This document shows, piece after piece, positions 15,741 to 23,687 of a stretch of 40,982 nt of DNA. The translations under genes were made by a program, and so were the position numbers. The notes under the pieces are model-generated. The model did no database searches and was not told where the DNA came from. It worked only from the letters and a program-made list of their open reading frames with translations. The stretch covers positions 1 to 40,982 of IMG/VR virus record IMGVR_UViG_3300046499_000074. One strand, 5' to 3'. This DNA is from a virus. How positions within the stretch are numbered: the first letter of the stretch is position 1; each line of letters opens with the position of its first letter.

Positions 15741-15819
15741 TTAGTCATGCCCCCGCATGCCCGGATCGCTCTAGTGACGCACGTCACGACTACCTAGCGC
15801 GCTCTCCGCCCCGTTCCGG

Positions 15820-15834
15820 AAAACCCTTCCGCTC
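15820..15834 (+). promoter_or_regulatory. Phage promoter motif P5 (AAAACCCTTCCGCTC)
   Basis: Exact match, 37 nt before the sigma-like gene. A small dyad GTGACG-CA-CGTCAC at 15776-15789 lies 30 nt upstream, echoing the GTGACG boxes near P1, P2 and P6. Confidence 0.72.
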
Positions 15835-15871
15835 CCCACAGAGCAGACACCGGAACACAGGAGAGAACGCC

Positions 15872-16675
15872 GTGATCGCCCTTACCGAGCAGCAGATAGC
15901 CGACGCGAAGAACAACGACCTGACCGCCGTGACGGCCGTCGTCGAGGCGACCGAGGAGCGCGTTCAGCAGCTCGCCCGCCGCTACGCGACCGGGTCCGGT
16001 CGGACCGACCTCGACCTTCAGGAAGACCTCGCTCAGACCGGCCGTGTAGCCGTCTGGGAGGCTCTCGGCCGGTTCAACGGTCAGTCGGTCGCTGAGTTCT
16101 TCGTCTTCATCGACAGGACCGTTCAGGGCGTCATGAGCGACGCTCGCAAGGTCGAGACCCGGCCGGGTGTAACCCGCTCGATAGCGAGCGAGTTCGAGCG
16201 AGCCCTGAGCATCGCCGGGGGCGACCCGTTCGAAGCCGAGAAGGTCGCTCAGTCGGACGTCATGGGTAAGAAGAAGCTGAGCCCCGAAATGGCATACGCC
16301 GCCCGACTGTCGTGGCAGGGCGTTGAATACCTCGACGCCCCGGCGTCGAGCGGTGACGGCGAGGCTTACGCGTCCCTTCTCGACAAAGTCGCCGACCGGG
16401 TCGGCGTCTCGTCCGATCTCGTCGAGCCGAGCGACTACGCGAAGGTTCGCCGCGACGAGACCCGTGACAACGTTCACACGATCCTCGACCGCATGGGGGC
16501 TCAGCAAAACGTCGTGCTGAAGGCGACGTTCGGTATCGACCCGATCGGGTTCTACGGCACCGAGAACGACGACGAGATCGCCGCCGACTTCGAGATCGAG
16601 CGGCACCGAGTGCGAGTCATCCGCTCTCTCGGAAAGACCCGGTTCGCGAAGCTGTGGACCGAAGCCGGTTTCTGA
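15872..16675 (+). CDS. Sigma-70-like transcription factor
   Basis: A 267-aa protein with the outline of a small sigma factor. Residues 17-95 resemble region 2: a helix around the RRYATGSGRTDLDLQEDLAQTG stretch, then VAVWEALGRFN and FFVFIDRTVQGVMSDARK. Residues 225-262 resemble region 4: DEIAADFEIERHRVRVIRSLGKTRF, a helix-turn-helix with the usual E-I-A-x-x-x spacing. It starts at GTG 15872 after AGGAGAGAACGCC. It could direct host RNA polymerase to the phage motif AAAACCCTTSCGCTC, a copy of which lies in front of its own gene; that link is inference. A non-sigma DNA-binding protein is the main alternative. Confidence 0.65.
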   Translation: MIALTEQQIADAKNNDLTAVTAVVEATEERVQQLARRYATGSGRTDLDLQEDLAQTGRVAVWEALGRFNGQSVAEFFVFIDRTVQGVMSDARKVETRPGVTRSIASEFERALSIAGGDPFEAEKVAQSDVMGKKKLSPEMAYAARLSWQGVEYLDAPASSGDGEAYASLLDKVADRVGVSSDLVEPSDYAKVRRDETRDNVHTILDRMGAQQNVVLKATFGIDPIGFYGTENDDEIAADFEIERHRVRVIRSLGKTRFAKLWTEAGF

Positions 16676-16704
16676 TTCACCACAACGCAAGGGGAGACAG
16701 GGAA

Positions 16705-16857
16705 ATGACTTTCACGCTGGAGAACGGAAACACGGTTACGGCGACGCGAGTCGACGCCGGGTTCGATCTGCACATGAAGAACGCCGACGGCGAGACCGTT
16801 TCGACGGTCGTCGTGTCCGGCCCGGAGTTCGCCGAACTCCTTCCGTCCATTCGATAG
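16705..16857 (+). CDS. Small early protein (50 aa)
   Basis: ATG 16705 is preceded by AGGGGAGACAGGGAA, an excellent ribosome-binding region. The 50-aa product (TFTLENGNTVTATRVDAGFDLHMK then ADGETVSTVVVSGPEFAELL) is a compact beta-rich domain ending in a helix. No known function. The same short intergenic rhythm continues into the next small gene. Confidence 0.75.
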   Translation: MTFTLENGNTVTATRVDAGFDLHMKNADGETVSTVVVSGPEFAELLPSIR

Positions 16858-16870
16858 ACAGGGAATAGCA

Positions 16871-16954
16871 ATGGGTCTCAAGTTCCGCGAGTACTTCGCT
16901 TACGCGTGCCTGATCTGGCTTGTGTGGCAGATCGCCGTACTCATCACCTACTGA
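16871..16954 (+). CDS. Very small membrane protein (27 aa)
   Basis: ATG 16871 to TGA 16954; ACAGGGAATAGCA supplies a ribosome-binding site. The peptide begins MGLKFREYFAY and continues as one hydrophobic helix (ACLIWLVWQIAVLITY). It resembles the other one-helix miniproteins at 10360 and 18447. Role unknown. Confidence 0.6.
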   Translation: MGLKFREYFAYACLIWLVWQIAVLITY

Positions 16955-16978
16955 CCGACGCCGACCCCCGGGGCGAGT

Positions 16979-17000
16979 CACCTACTCACGTGAGTAGGTG
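16979..17000. promoter_or_regulatory. 22-bp palindromic operator-like repeat (copy 6)
   Basis: Exact copy. GC-rich arms GGGGCGAG and CTCGCCCC on either side (one T bulge) make a terminator-like hairpin. It ends 24 nt before the next start. Confidence 0.8.
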
Positions 17001-17024
17001 CTCGCCCCTTCGTTTGGAGAGAAC

Positions 17025-17396
17025 ATGCCTTTCTTCGAGTACCGACAGAACAACAGCGGCGGCGGGTTCGACTTCGACACGGACGACGGGATATCCGTTC
17101 TCGTCATCATCGAAGCGCCGGACGCCGAGACGGCCGACTTTAAGGCGCGGCGAATCGGAATCTACTTCGATGGGATCGACGACGGGCGTGATTGCGATTG
17201 CTGCGGCGATCGCTGGTATTCCGCGTATGGCGAGGGCGACCCGGTCCCGAGTCACTACGGCACGCCCCTAGCTGAGGCGGACGTACTCAAGTGGGGGAAG
17301 TGGGCACCGGAGGGAACGCCGGAAGGGTACGTGCACTACGCCGACGGGCGTGTCGAGGGCTTCGCCGTCTTCTCGCTCCTGAAGCGGGGGCACTGA
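17025..17396 (+). CDS. Early hypothetical protein with Cys-rich motif (123 aa)
   Basis: ATG 17025 follows TGGAGAGAAC. The protein has an N-terminal strand region ([46 protein letters not shown]), a CDCCGDRW motif near residue 57 that could bind a metal, and an aromatic C-terminal half. The layout is reminiscent of uncharacterised actinophage proteins found near ThyX. It ends 2 nt before the ThyX start, so the two are probably co-translated. Confidence 0.7.
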   Translation: MPFFEYRQNNSGGGFDFDTDDGISVLVIIEAPDAETADFKARRIGIYFDGIDDGRDCDCCGDRWYSAYGEGDPVPSHYGTPLAEADVLKWGKWAPEGTPEGYVHYADGRVEGFAVFSLLKRGH

Positions 17397-17398
17397 CT

Positions 17399-18106
17399 TT
17401 GAACGTCGACGTGTTGGCTTACACGCACTTTCCGACTTACAGCCCCCTACTTCAGGCGTACAGATACGAGACGCACCCGGATAGGTGGACGACCGACCCT
17501 GACGCGCTCGCCGAAGCGGCCGGTCGCATCTGTTACAAGTCGTTCGACCGTCCGAATGCGAAGACGGCGGCGAATCGCCCTTACCTCGCGAACATCATCG
17601 GTCAGGGTCACTTCAGCGTGATGGAACACGCGAGCGTGACCCTTCTCGTGCGGGGCGTCTCCCGTGCGCTCCTGACCGAACTCACCCGACACCGGCACCT
17701 GTCGTTCTCGGTCGTCTCTCAGCGCTACGTCGACTACGGCGACACGTCGCCGGTCATTCCGCCTGCCATGCGAGGTACTGAGGGCGAAGCCTTCATTCGG
17801 TCGGCTTACGCGTACGCCGTCGGCCGGTACGACGCCGCCGTGAAGGAACTCAGGGCGAAGGGTCTCGGCCGGAAGCAAGCGCGCGAAGCGGCTCGCGCGA
17901 TCCTGCCGAACGCTGCCCCGGTCGACATGGTCGTGACGGGCAACCTTCGAGCATGGCGTGACGTGCTGGGCAAGCGTTGGCACGTCGCCGCCGACGCCGA
18001 GATTCGCGAGTTCGCCGGGCTCGCCCTCGAACAGCTTCGTGACGTCGCCCCCAACTCGGTTCAGGACATACCTAGTTCGCCCTACGGAAGCGAGAGCAAC
18101 AAGTGA
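17399..18106 (+). CDS. thyX: Flavin-dependent thymidylate synthase
   Basis: A 235-aa ThyX, which methylates dUMP to dTMP using methylene-THF, FAD and NADPH. The diagnostic motif [14 protein letters not shown] lies at residues 97-110. [15 protein letters not shown] (70-84) and [34 protein letters not shown] match FAD/dUMP-binding regions; length is typical of the family. I chose TTG 17399, two bases after the preceding stop; GTG 17411 is an alternative. With the dNMP kinase and dCMP deaminase it would raise dTTP during replication. Confidence 0.93.
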   Translation: MNVDVLAYTHFPTYSPLLQAYRYETHPDRWTTDPDALAEAAGRICYKSFDRPNAKTAANRPYLANIIGQGHFSVMEHASVTLLVRGVSRALLTELTRHRHLSFSVVSQRYVDYGDTSPVIPPAMRGTEGEAFIRSAYAYAVGRYDAAVKELRAKGLGRKQAREAARAILPNAAPVDMVVTGNLRAWRDVLGKRWHVAADAEIREFAGLALEQLRDVAPNSVQDIPSSPYGSESNK

Positions 18107-18450
18107 GCATCTACTACAGCCCCGAGAACTTCGCCGCCCGGATCGTCGGCGACGTCGACATGGGCAGTGGGTACGACTTCAACATGATCGCCGTCTTCGA
18201 GCGGCTCGACGACGGCACGCTCTTTTGGGGTGACGACGCCGGGTGTTCGTGCTTCTCGCCCTTCGAGGACGCGAAGCACATCGAAGACCTGAAGCGGATC
18301 GACGACCCGGCAGCCTTCGCGCTCGCGGCTCGCAATTGGCTTCGCGACCAGTACCGTCCCGCCCTCGAAGCGCGCGACGGCGTCGAGAAGCTGATTCGGA
18401 AGGTGCGCGCCGAGTTCGGGAAGGCTCGCATTCGGAAGGTGGGGAAGTGA
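18103..18450 (+). CDS. Early hypothetical protein with GCSCFSPFE motif (115 aa)
   Basis: GTG 18103 overlaps the ThyX stop. The 115-aa product starts [27 protein letters not shown] and carries [22 protein letters not shown], a pattern I associate with a widespread uncharacterised actinophage family. The C-terminal half is helical and basic. The Cys-X-Cys pair may bind metal. Function unknown; the tight coupling to thyX suggests only co-expression. Confidence 0.75.
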   Translation: MSIYYSPENFAARIVGDVDMGSGYDFNMIAVFERLDDGTLFWGDDAGCSCFSPFEDAKHIEDLKRIDDPAAFALAARNWLRDQYRPALEARDGVEKLIRKVRAEFGKARIRKVGK

Positions 18451-18572
18451 ACGACGACAACCGTTTCGATTGGGGCGGCGAAGACGACCCGCGCTCATTC
18501 TTCGTCGACGTTCTCGTGTTCCTGGTGATGTTCGTAATCGGCGTCGGCGTTGCGAGGGCGATATGGCCGTGA
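18447..18572 (+). CDS. Small membrane protein (41 aa)
   Basis: GTG 18447 overlaps the previous stop. The protein has an acidic N-terminus ([16 protein letters not shown]) and one strong hydrophobic helix (FFVDVLVFLVMFVIGVGVA) ending RAIWP. The next start overlaps its end by 10 nt. One-helix membrane protein of unknown role. Confidence 0.65.
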   Translation: MNDDNRFDWGGEDDPRSFFVDVLVFLVMFVIGVGVARAIWP

Positions 18573-18763
18573 ACCCCTTCGAGTCACTGACCGACGCTCA
18601 GGTTTCCGTGCTGCACGATATGCGCGAGTACTGGAGCGACAAGGACCGGCACGGCGAACTAGAAGTCGAATACCGGTACGACGCCGAGCAACTCGCGGCG
18701 TTCTATGCGCTCGGTTCGCTGGTCGACGACGAAGCCCGGAAGCGAAGGATTATCTACACGTGA
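18563..18763 (+). CDS. Small early protein (66 aa)
   Basis: ATG 18563 lies inside the end of the preceding gene, with GCGAGGGCG upstream. The 66-aa product (AVNPFESLTDAQVSVLHDMREYWSD then YDAEQLAAFYALGSLVDDEARKR) is all-helical and charged. Its TGA overlaps the ATG of the dCMP deaminase. No family recognised. Confidence 0.7.
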   Translation: MAVNPFESLTDAQVSVLHDMREYWSDKDRHGELEVEYRYDAEQLAAFYALGSLVDDEARKRRIIYT

Positions 18764-19164
18764 TGCGCCCCTCTTGGGACACGTACTTTCTCGCCGGGGC
18801 GGCATGGGCGGCCGGTCGAGCCGACTGCACCCGGGCTCAAGTCGGCGCACTTCTCGTGAACGCCCGCAACGAAGTTCGGGGGACCGGTTACAACGGTGCC
18901 CCGGCCGGTGTGCCGGGTTGTGCGTCGGCCGGTGCGTGCCCCCGGGGTCGACTGTCGGTCGAGGACTGCCCGCGCGACAGCGATTACTCGAATTGCGTCG
19001 CCGACCATGCCGAACGGAACGCCCTTCGGCACGCCGACCCGCGCGAGCTTCACGGCTCGACGCTGTACGTAACGCGTGAGCCCTGCCCGTCGTGCTGGAC
19101 GCTCATACGGGCGACCGGAGTACGCCGGGTCGTCACGCCGGACGGCGAGCACCTACTCACGTGA
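18763..19164 (+). CDS. dCMP deaminase
   Basis: A 133-aa zinc deaminase converting dCMP to dUMP, the ThyX substrate. HAE at residues 82-84 and PCPSC (Cys108, Cys111) form the zinc site and catalytic glutamate; VGALLVN and GYNGAPAG are typical of the family. The start ATG overlaps the upstream stop. Unusually, the last codons (His-Leu-Leu-Thr-stop) are read from operator copy 7, so the operator supplies the gene's C-terminus and TGA. Confidence 0.92.
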   Translation: MRPSWDTYFLAGAAWAAGRADCTRAQVGALLVNARNEVRGTGYNGAPAGVPGCASAGACPRGRLSVEDCPRDSDYSNCVADHAERNALRHADPRELHGSTLYVTREPCPSCWTLIRATGVRRVVTPDGEHLLT

Positions 19165-19171
19165 GTAGGTG
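19150..19171. promoter_or_regulatory. 22-bp palindromic operator-like repeat (copy 7, overlaps a stop codon)
   Basis: Exact copy that encodes the final four codons and TGA of the dCMP deaminase gene. A second copy follows 80 bp downstream, the closest pair in the genome. Confidence 0.8.
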
Positions 19172-19216
19172 ATGTGTCCGGTTCGCCCGATCCTTAGGTA
19201 AAGTTTGTGCAAGAAG

Positions 19217-19239
19217 ACCCCCGCTTCGGCGGGGGTTTT
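19217..19239 (+). terminator. Intrinsic terminator with UUCG loop
   Basis: ACCCCCGC-TTCG-GCGGGGGT stem followed by TTTT; separates the nucleotide-metabolism operon from the next gene. Confidence 0.92.
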
Positions 19240-19251
19240 CTGCGTTTCGAG

Positions 19252-19273
19252 CACCTACTCACGTGAGTAGGTG
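19252..19273. promoter_or_regulatory. 22-bp palindromic operator-like repeat (copy 8)
   Basis: Exact copy, 12 nt after the UUCG terminator and 47 nt before the next ATG. TACGTT at 19275-19280 could be a host -10 box. Same plan as at 5127-5233. Confidence 0.8.
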
Positions 19274-19320
19274 GTACGTTGTGACCACAACAACGAAAAC
19301 AACGAAGGGGCGGGGCGGAC

Positions 19321-20784
19321 ATGATCACGCTGAGCATCGGCGGTAAGGCGGCGGACCACGTCGAGGGGTTCAGCATGGTGCAAGCCCCGAGCACGCCCGA
19401 CGAGAAGCTCTTCGCACAGTACTGGGCGGGGGCGACCGTTCGCCGCTATGGCAAGGGTTACCGCTTCACGCTTACTGCCCCCGCGTGGGTGTTCGCGTGG
19501 ATCGCCGACGCGATCGAAATTCTCACGTGGGACGAAGGCGCCGACAATGAGCCGGGCGAGATCAAGGCTGCCCGTAAGGCCCGTGCCGACATTGAGGCCG
19601 CCGGTGCGATGAACGCTCAGGGTCCGACCCGCGCTGAACTGATCGAGGCCGGTCTGATCGAGGCTGAGCCGGTCGAGGTCGAGGCGGTCGTCGAGAAGTC
19701 GGCTTACTCCGTCGCCTTCGAGGAAGGTCGCGCGCTGGGCATGGATCACGCCGAAGCGTACGACTATGCCGACATGAAGACGAAGGCGAAGCCGGTCGAG
19801 TTCGACCAGACGGACCCGATCGACAACGCCCTGACGAACCGCGCTCACTCGCTTCTCGCCGCCGAGGAAGACCTACAGGCGCGCATCGACGCGAACGGCG
19901 GAGTGTGGGACCTTCCGGCCGTGTTCGACCTCGACGGGAACATGATTCCGGCTCGACAGGTCGACGGCGAGTACGGACGGGCGTACCTGATCCTCGACGA
20001 GAACGGTCGGGGGCTCGGATGGTTCAACCCCTCGAAGGCGAAGACCGAAGAGCGCCGTCGCGCGAACGACGCGAAGCTCGGGTTCTACCTGGGTAAGGTC
20101 GCCGTCCCCGTGAAGGCGAAGCTCGCCGGTGGGAACATGTTCTCGGTTATGCCGATCGTCGTTCCGCTCAATGCGAAGTACACCGAAGACACGTCGGCGA
20201 AGGTCGTCGACAACGGACAGCAGGAGGTTAAGGAAATGCCGAAGCCCTCGAAGAAGCGCACGACGAAGGTCGTTCACGCCGACGGAACCGTGTCGACCCG
20301 GTCGAGCGAGACCCGGTCGTATCTGTACGCCGTCGAGGTGACCGAGAACCGGCACGAGAAGGCTTACGAACTTGAGGACCGGTGGACGGAAGCGGTCGAG
20401 AAGCGCGACCGGTTCGCCGAACTCGCGGCGGACCCGAAGGTTAAGCGGGTGCGCGACACGAAGTATCGACACGGGGAGCGCTACGACTTTTACCTTCTCG
20501 GCTTCGTCGAGGGCGAGTCGGGGTGGTGGCTCGGTTCCGAGGGTGGGGCGAGCGAGCGAAAGTTCGATCTCGACGAAGCCCTCGCCTGGAAGGCGGAGAA
20601 TCATCAGCGGGATATCGACAACCTCGCCGCCGAGATCGACGAACTTCTGAACGGTCCCGAGATCGGTTACGGCGTCGTTCGCTGGTCGGAAACCTACCCG
20701 GCTGCACAGACGGGAATGCGCGAGTTCGAGCGGAACGTCGGGGCTCACCGAACGTACCGGATCGTCGAGTGTGACGTCGTCTGA
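19321..20784 (+). CDS. Large early protein of unknown function, with internal start
   Basis: A 487-aa protein starting at ATG after AAGGGGCGGGGCGGAC. Residues 1-80 (ITLSIGGKAADHVEGFSMV, QYWAGATVRRYGKGYRF) look like a small alpha/beta domain; 80-190 are acidic and helical; the C-terminal third contains RSYLYAVEVTENRHEKAYE and YDFYLLGFVEGESGWWLG. A strong internal site (AGGAGG at 20222-20227) precedes ATG 20236, so a 182-aa C-terminal product is likely. It has its own terminator-operator-promoter unit, like the candidate repressor. A second regulatory or immunity protein is possible, but no domain is recognised. Confidence 0.75.
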   Translation: MITLSIGGKAADHVEGFSMVQAPSTPDEKLFAQYWAGATVRRYGKGYRFTLTAPAWVFAWIADAIEILTWDEGADNEPGEIKAARKARADIEAAGAMNAQGPTRAELIEAGLIEAEPVEVEAVVEKSAYSVAFEEGRALGMDHAEAYDYADMKTKAKPVEFDQTDPIDNALTNRAHSLLAAEEDLQARIDANGGVWDLPAVFDLDGNMIPARQVDGEYGRAYLILDENGRGLGWFNPSKAKTEERRRANDAKLGFYLGKVAVPVKAKLAGGNMFSVMPIVVPLNAKYTEDTSAKVVDNGQQEVKEMPKPSKKRTTKVVHADGTVSTRSSETRSYLYAVEVTENRHEKAYELEDRWTEAVEKRDRFAELAADPKVKRVRDTKYRHGERYDFYLLGFVEGESGWWLGSEGGASERKFDLDEALAWKAENHQRDIDNLAAEIDELLNGPEIGYGVVRWSETYPAAQTGMREFERNVGAHRTYRIVECDVV

Positions 20785-20800
20785 GAGACCCTGACTGAGG

Positions 20801-20822
20801 CACCTACTCACGTGAGTAGGTG
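20801..20822. promoter_or_regulatory. 22-bp palindromic operator-like repeat (copy 9)
   Basis: Exact copy; AGG and CCT extend the dyad to 28 bp. It is the last copy before the accessory block; the next lies 5.3 kb downstream. Confidence 0.8.
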
Positions 20823-21000
20823 CCTTCGTCGTTTCCGGGCTCGGGGTACTTGCTTAGGCGTCCTAAGTATTACTACTGACGAGTCATCAGTTTAGTTCGG
20901 TAATGCCGAACGGGATCATCCTGGAGGCGTACGACTACGCCCCTGTAGACCCGCCCGGAGGTTGATCCGCAGATTGGTAGCGGAGTGTGGAATTCCACTT

Positions 21001-21357
21001 ATGACGAACACGTGCCGGGTCGCCATCGTGGCGGCCGTACAGGAGACCCTCGCGAGCGGTCTCCGGGTGTGGGTCCCATGCGCTGAACTCGCGAACGTCG
21101 CCTTCCGGGAAGTGGCCGAGAGTGCCGCCGACGTCGAGGCGACCATGAAGGCTCTAGGGGTGACCGTCGCCCGCATCCTGACCCATCGACCGGGCTTCCG
21201 GCTCGAAGCCCGTTGCGACGTGACCGGCGTACTCATGGCACTAGGGGAGTGGTGGAGGAAAGCCCCGGAGTGCCCGACGGCCGAACTCTCCGTGATGTGG
21301 GTCGCCGACTGGTCTATGTCGACCCCGTGTGAGCGAGTGCTTCGGATCGCCGCCTGA
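21001..21357 (+). CDS. Accessory-block protein (118 aa), unrecognised
   Basis: ATG 21001 starts a 118-aa helical protein (TNTCRVAIVAAVQETLASGLRVWVPCAELANVAFREVAESAADVEATMKALG) with two conserved-looking Trp in GEWWRKAPE. An in-frame TTG at 20962 has GGAGG directly abutting, too close to work. No strong ribosome-binding site exists for ATG 21001. The upstream gap (20823-21000) contains CTTAGG-CGT-CCTAAG at about 20854-20868, possibly a separate regulator site. Function unknown; a winged-helix-like fold is conceivable. Confidence 0.55.
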   Translation: MTNTCRVAIVAAVQETLASGLRVWVPCAELANVAFREVAESAADVEATMKALGVTVARILTHRPGFRLEARCDVTGVLMALGEWWRKAPECPTAELSVMWVADWSMSTPCERVLRIAA

Positions 21358-21445
21358 GGCAACGACATGTAGTGATCATCAGTTGAATGTGCGACTATCG
21401 GAACTGGAATCCCAGACTCCGAATTCCTCCCTGAGAGCGCGATCT

Positions 21446-22468
<1,023 letters not shown>

Positions 22469-22498
22469 GACGGTCAGCGCCCCGCTAGGCTCGCTCGC

Positions 22499-22729
22499 AT
22501 GGATGACGAGACATACGAGCCGATGGACGGAATCACCCCACCCAAGATCAGGAAGTTCAGCGACATCGCCGAGCTACTCGGCAAACTCGAAGGCCGGGCG
22601 GCGATGTGGGAGCGCGTAGCGCGGGAGAACAAAGAGCGTTCAGAAGAGTTCGAAGGTGCCGCTCAGCAGGTTAGGGAGGGTGCAACGACTGTCACCGTGG
22701 GGCGTACAACCTACGTACTTGAGGAGTAG
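22499..22729 (+). CDS. Small helical protein (76 aa)
   Basis: ATG 22499 opens a 76-aa charged protein (DDETYEPMDGITPPKIRKF, then ELLGKLEGRAAMWERVARENKERSEEFE), largely one long helix, with a short beta hairpin at the end (TTVTVGRTTYVLEE). No Shine-Dalgarno is visible; TAGGCT at 22486-22491 lies 7 nt before the ATG, so the mRNA may be leaderless. Unknown function. Confidence 0.65.
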   Translation: MDDETYEPMDGITPPKIRKFSDIAELLGKLEGRAAMWERVARENKERSEEFEGAAQQVREGATTVTVGRTTYVLEE

Positions 22730-22785
22730 CCTTCTGTGACTGGCTTGGTAACTCGCCGGGCCTGATTCAGACAGGACAATCGAAA

Positions 22786-23016
22786 ATGACCCAAGCGGAC
22801 ACGGTCGACACCGTGCGAATGTCGCTTGACTCTGAGCCTACGGGCGACGGGCAAGCGAAGATCGTTTCCCCGAAGTCGTGGGCTTTCTGCATTCTGTGCG
22901 GCGGAGAGACTCAAACCCTCGTGGTAATCGCGATCTTCGAATCAGCGTCGAATTCCGGCGTGATCAAGGGTTGTGGCCACTGCGCCGACCTACTCGGAAA
23001 GCGGGTAGCGGCGTGA
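22786..23016 (+). CDS. Small zinc-ribbon-like protein (76 aa)
   Basis: ATG 22786 encodes a 76-aa protein with FCILCGGE and GCGHCADLL, a pair of Cys-X2-Cys knuckles about 27 residues apart that could bind one zinc. There is no good ribosome-binding site; GACAAT lies 5 nt before the ATG. The stop overlaps the next GTG. Function unknown; zinc ribbons of this size often mediate protein or nucleic-acid contact. Confidence 0.65.
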   Translation: MTQADTVDTVRMSLDSEPTGDGQAKIVSPKSWAFCILCGGETQTLVVIAIFESASNSGVIKGCGHCADLLGKRVAA

Positions 23017-23216
23017 GCGCCGAACCGACGGAACCGAGGGAAGGTTTCTGGGAAGCATGGGCGGCGTACGTCGAGCACGTGCACCCCAGGGACGGCGCGG
23101 CACCGTGCCCAATCTGCGTAAGCGCTGAGGGACCCGGCAAGGGCTGCGAGGACGGTCGAGCGCTGTACGACGCCTACCGGCTCGCGAGGATTGGGCGACC
23201 CATAGCGGCAGGCTAG
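23013..23216 (+). CDS. Small Cys-containing protein (67 aa)
   Basis: GTG 23013 overlaps the previous stop. The 67-aa product (SAEPTEPREGFWEAWAAYVEHVHPRDG, APCPICVSAEGPGKGCEDGRALYDAYRLA) has a Cys-X2-Cys and a third Cys plus a His that may complete a zinc site. Its coupling to the zinc-ribbon gene suggests they are expressed together. No family recognised. Confidence 0.65.
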   Translation: MSAEPTEPREGFWEAWAAYVEHVHPRDGAAPCPICVSAEGPGKGCEDGRALYDAYRLARIGRPIAAG

Positions 23217-23277
23217 CCAGCAATGAGAGCGAGCCCCGGAGCATCCATAGCGCTCCGGGACTCGCACCGCCCACGAT

Positions 23278-23313
23278 AAGCCCCGTTCGGCATCCTCGCC
23301 GGGCGGGGCTTTT
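23278..23313 (+). terminator. Intrinsic terminator
   Basis: AAGCCCCG/CGGGGCTT stem with inner TTCGG/CCGGG pairing, followed by TT; ends the small-gene cluster before int. Confidence 0.88.
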
Positions 23314-23335
23314 CGCTGCCCGTACTCTGCTATGC

Positions 23336-23599
23336 GTGATCGTAGTTACCTGGGAAGTGCCGGAAGTCGGCGGAGGACGCGCGACGGCCGAAGAGATAGA
23401 AGCCGTGCCGGGTGCAGTCGAGCGGATAATCGCCGACGCGCTGAGACGGCACGTAGGGGGAGTGGCGGCGAGCGTCCTCCCGCGCATGCTGTCGCCGCTG
23501 GTTCGGGCGTTGCTGTCTGACATCCGGTCAGGTCTCGCCGCCGACGGCCGATGGGAGTACGCCGCCGACGGGCTGAAGGTGACCGTCGTTGAGGAGTGA
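23336..23599 (+). CDS. Small protein upstream of integrase (87 aa)
   Basis: GTG 23336 encodes an 87-aa protein with an N-terminal strand (IVVTWEVPEVGGG), a helical middle (AVERIIADALRRHVGG) and a C-terminal strand (LKVTVVEE). It follows a terminator; TACTCT at 23323-23328 lies 7 nt before the start, so it may be leaderless and host-transcribed. Its position between a terminator and int suggests a lysogenic or integration-related role, but no family is recognised. Confidence 0.6.
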   Translation: MIVVTWEVPEVGGGRATAEEIEAVPGAVERIIADALRRHVGGVAASVLPRMLSPLVRALLSDIRSGLAADGRWEYAADGLKVTVVEE

Positions 23600-23651
23600 T
23601 CCGGGGGCGTTTCCGCAGGTCAGGGCCTAATTTACATATCTGGTAGCATCC

Positions 23652-23680
23652 TTCACTGCACCGAGTTAAGGCACTAAGAT
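23652..23680 (+). promoter_or_regulatory. Candidate host-type promoter for int (leaderless)
   Basis: TTCACT (23652-23657) and TAAGAT (23675-23680) are separated by 17 bp, a canonical sigma-70 layout matching 4/6 bases in each box. The ATG of int follows 7 nt after the -10, so transcription would begin at or next to the start codon. Confidence 0.55.
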
Positions 23681-23687
23681 CACGACC

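Larger units (their letters stand above)
15353..15871. other. Long non-coding region after the polymerase gene; possible origin
   Basis: This 519-bp gap holds operator copy 5, a degenerate half-operator (TTAGTAGGTG at about 15402-15411), a stretch less GC-rich than the genome (about 15460-15700), a terminator and promoter P5. The stretch has clustered ACGTC/GACGT boxes (15500-15560) and a CAGTATC/GATACTG hairpin (15557-15575). An ORF at 15456-15797 runs through it but crosses the terminator and lacks the phage codon pattern. An origin of replication or a small RNA is possible. Confidence 0.5.

Noticed and set aside
15456-15797. 113-aa ORF after the DNA polymerase
   Set aside because: It begins at the operator, crosses a terminator hairpin and lacks the GC-rich third positions of real genes here.
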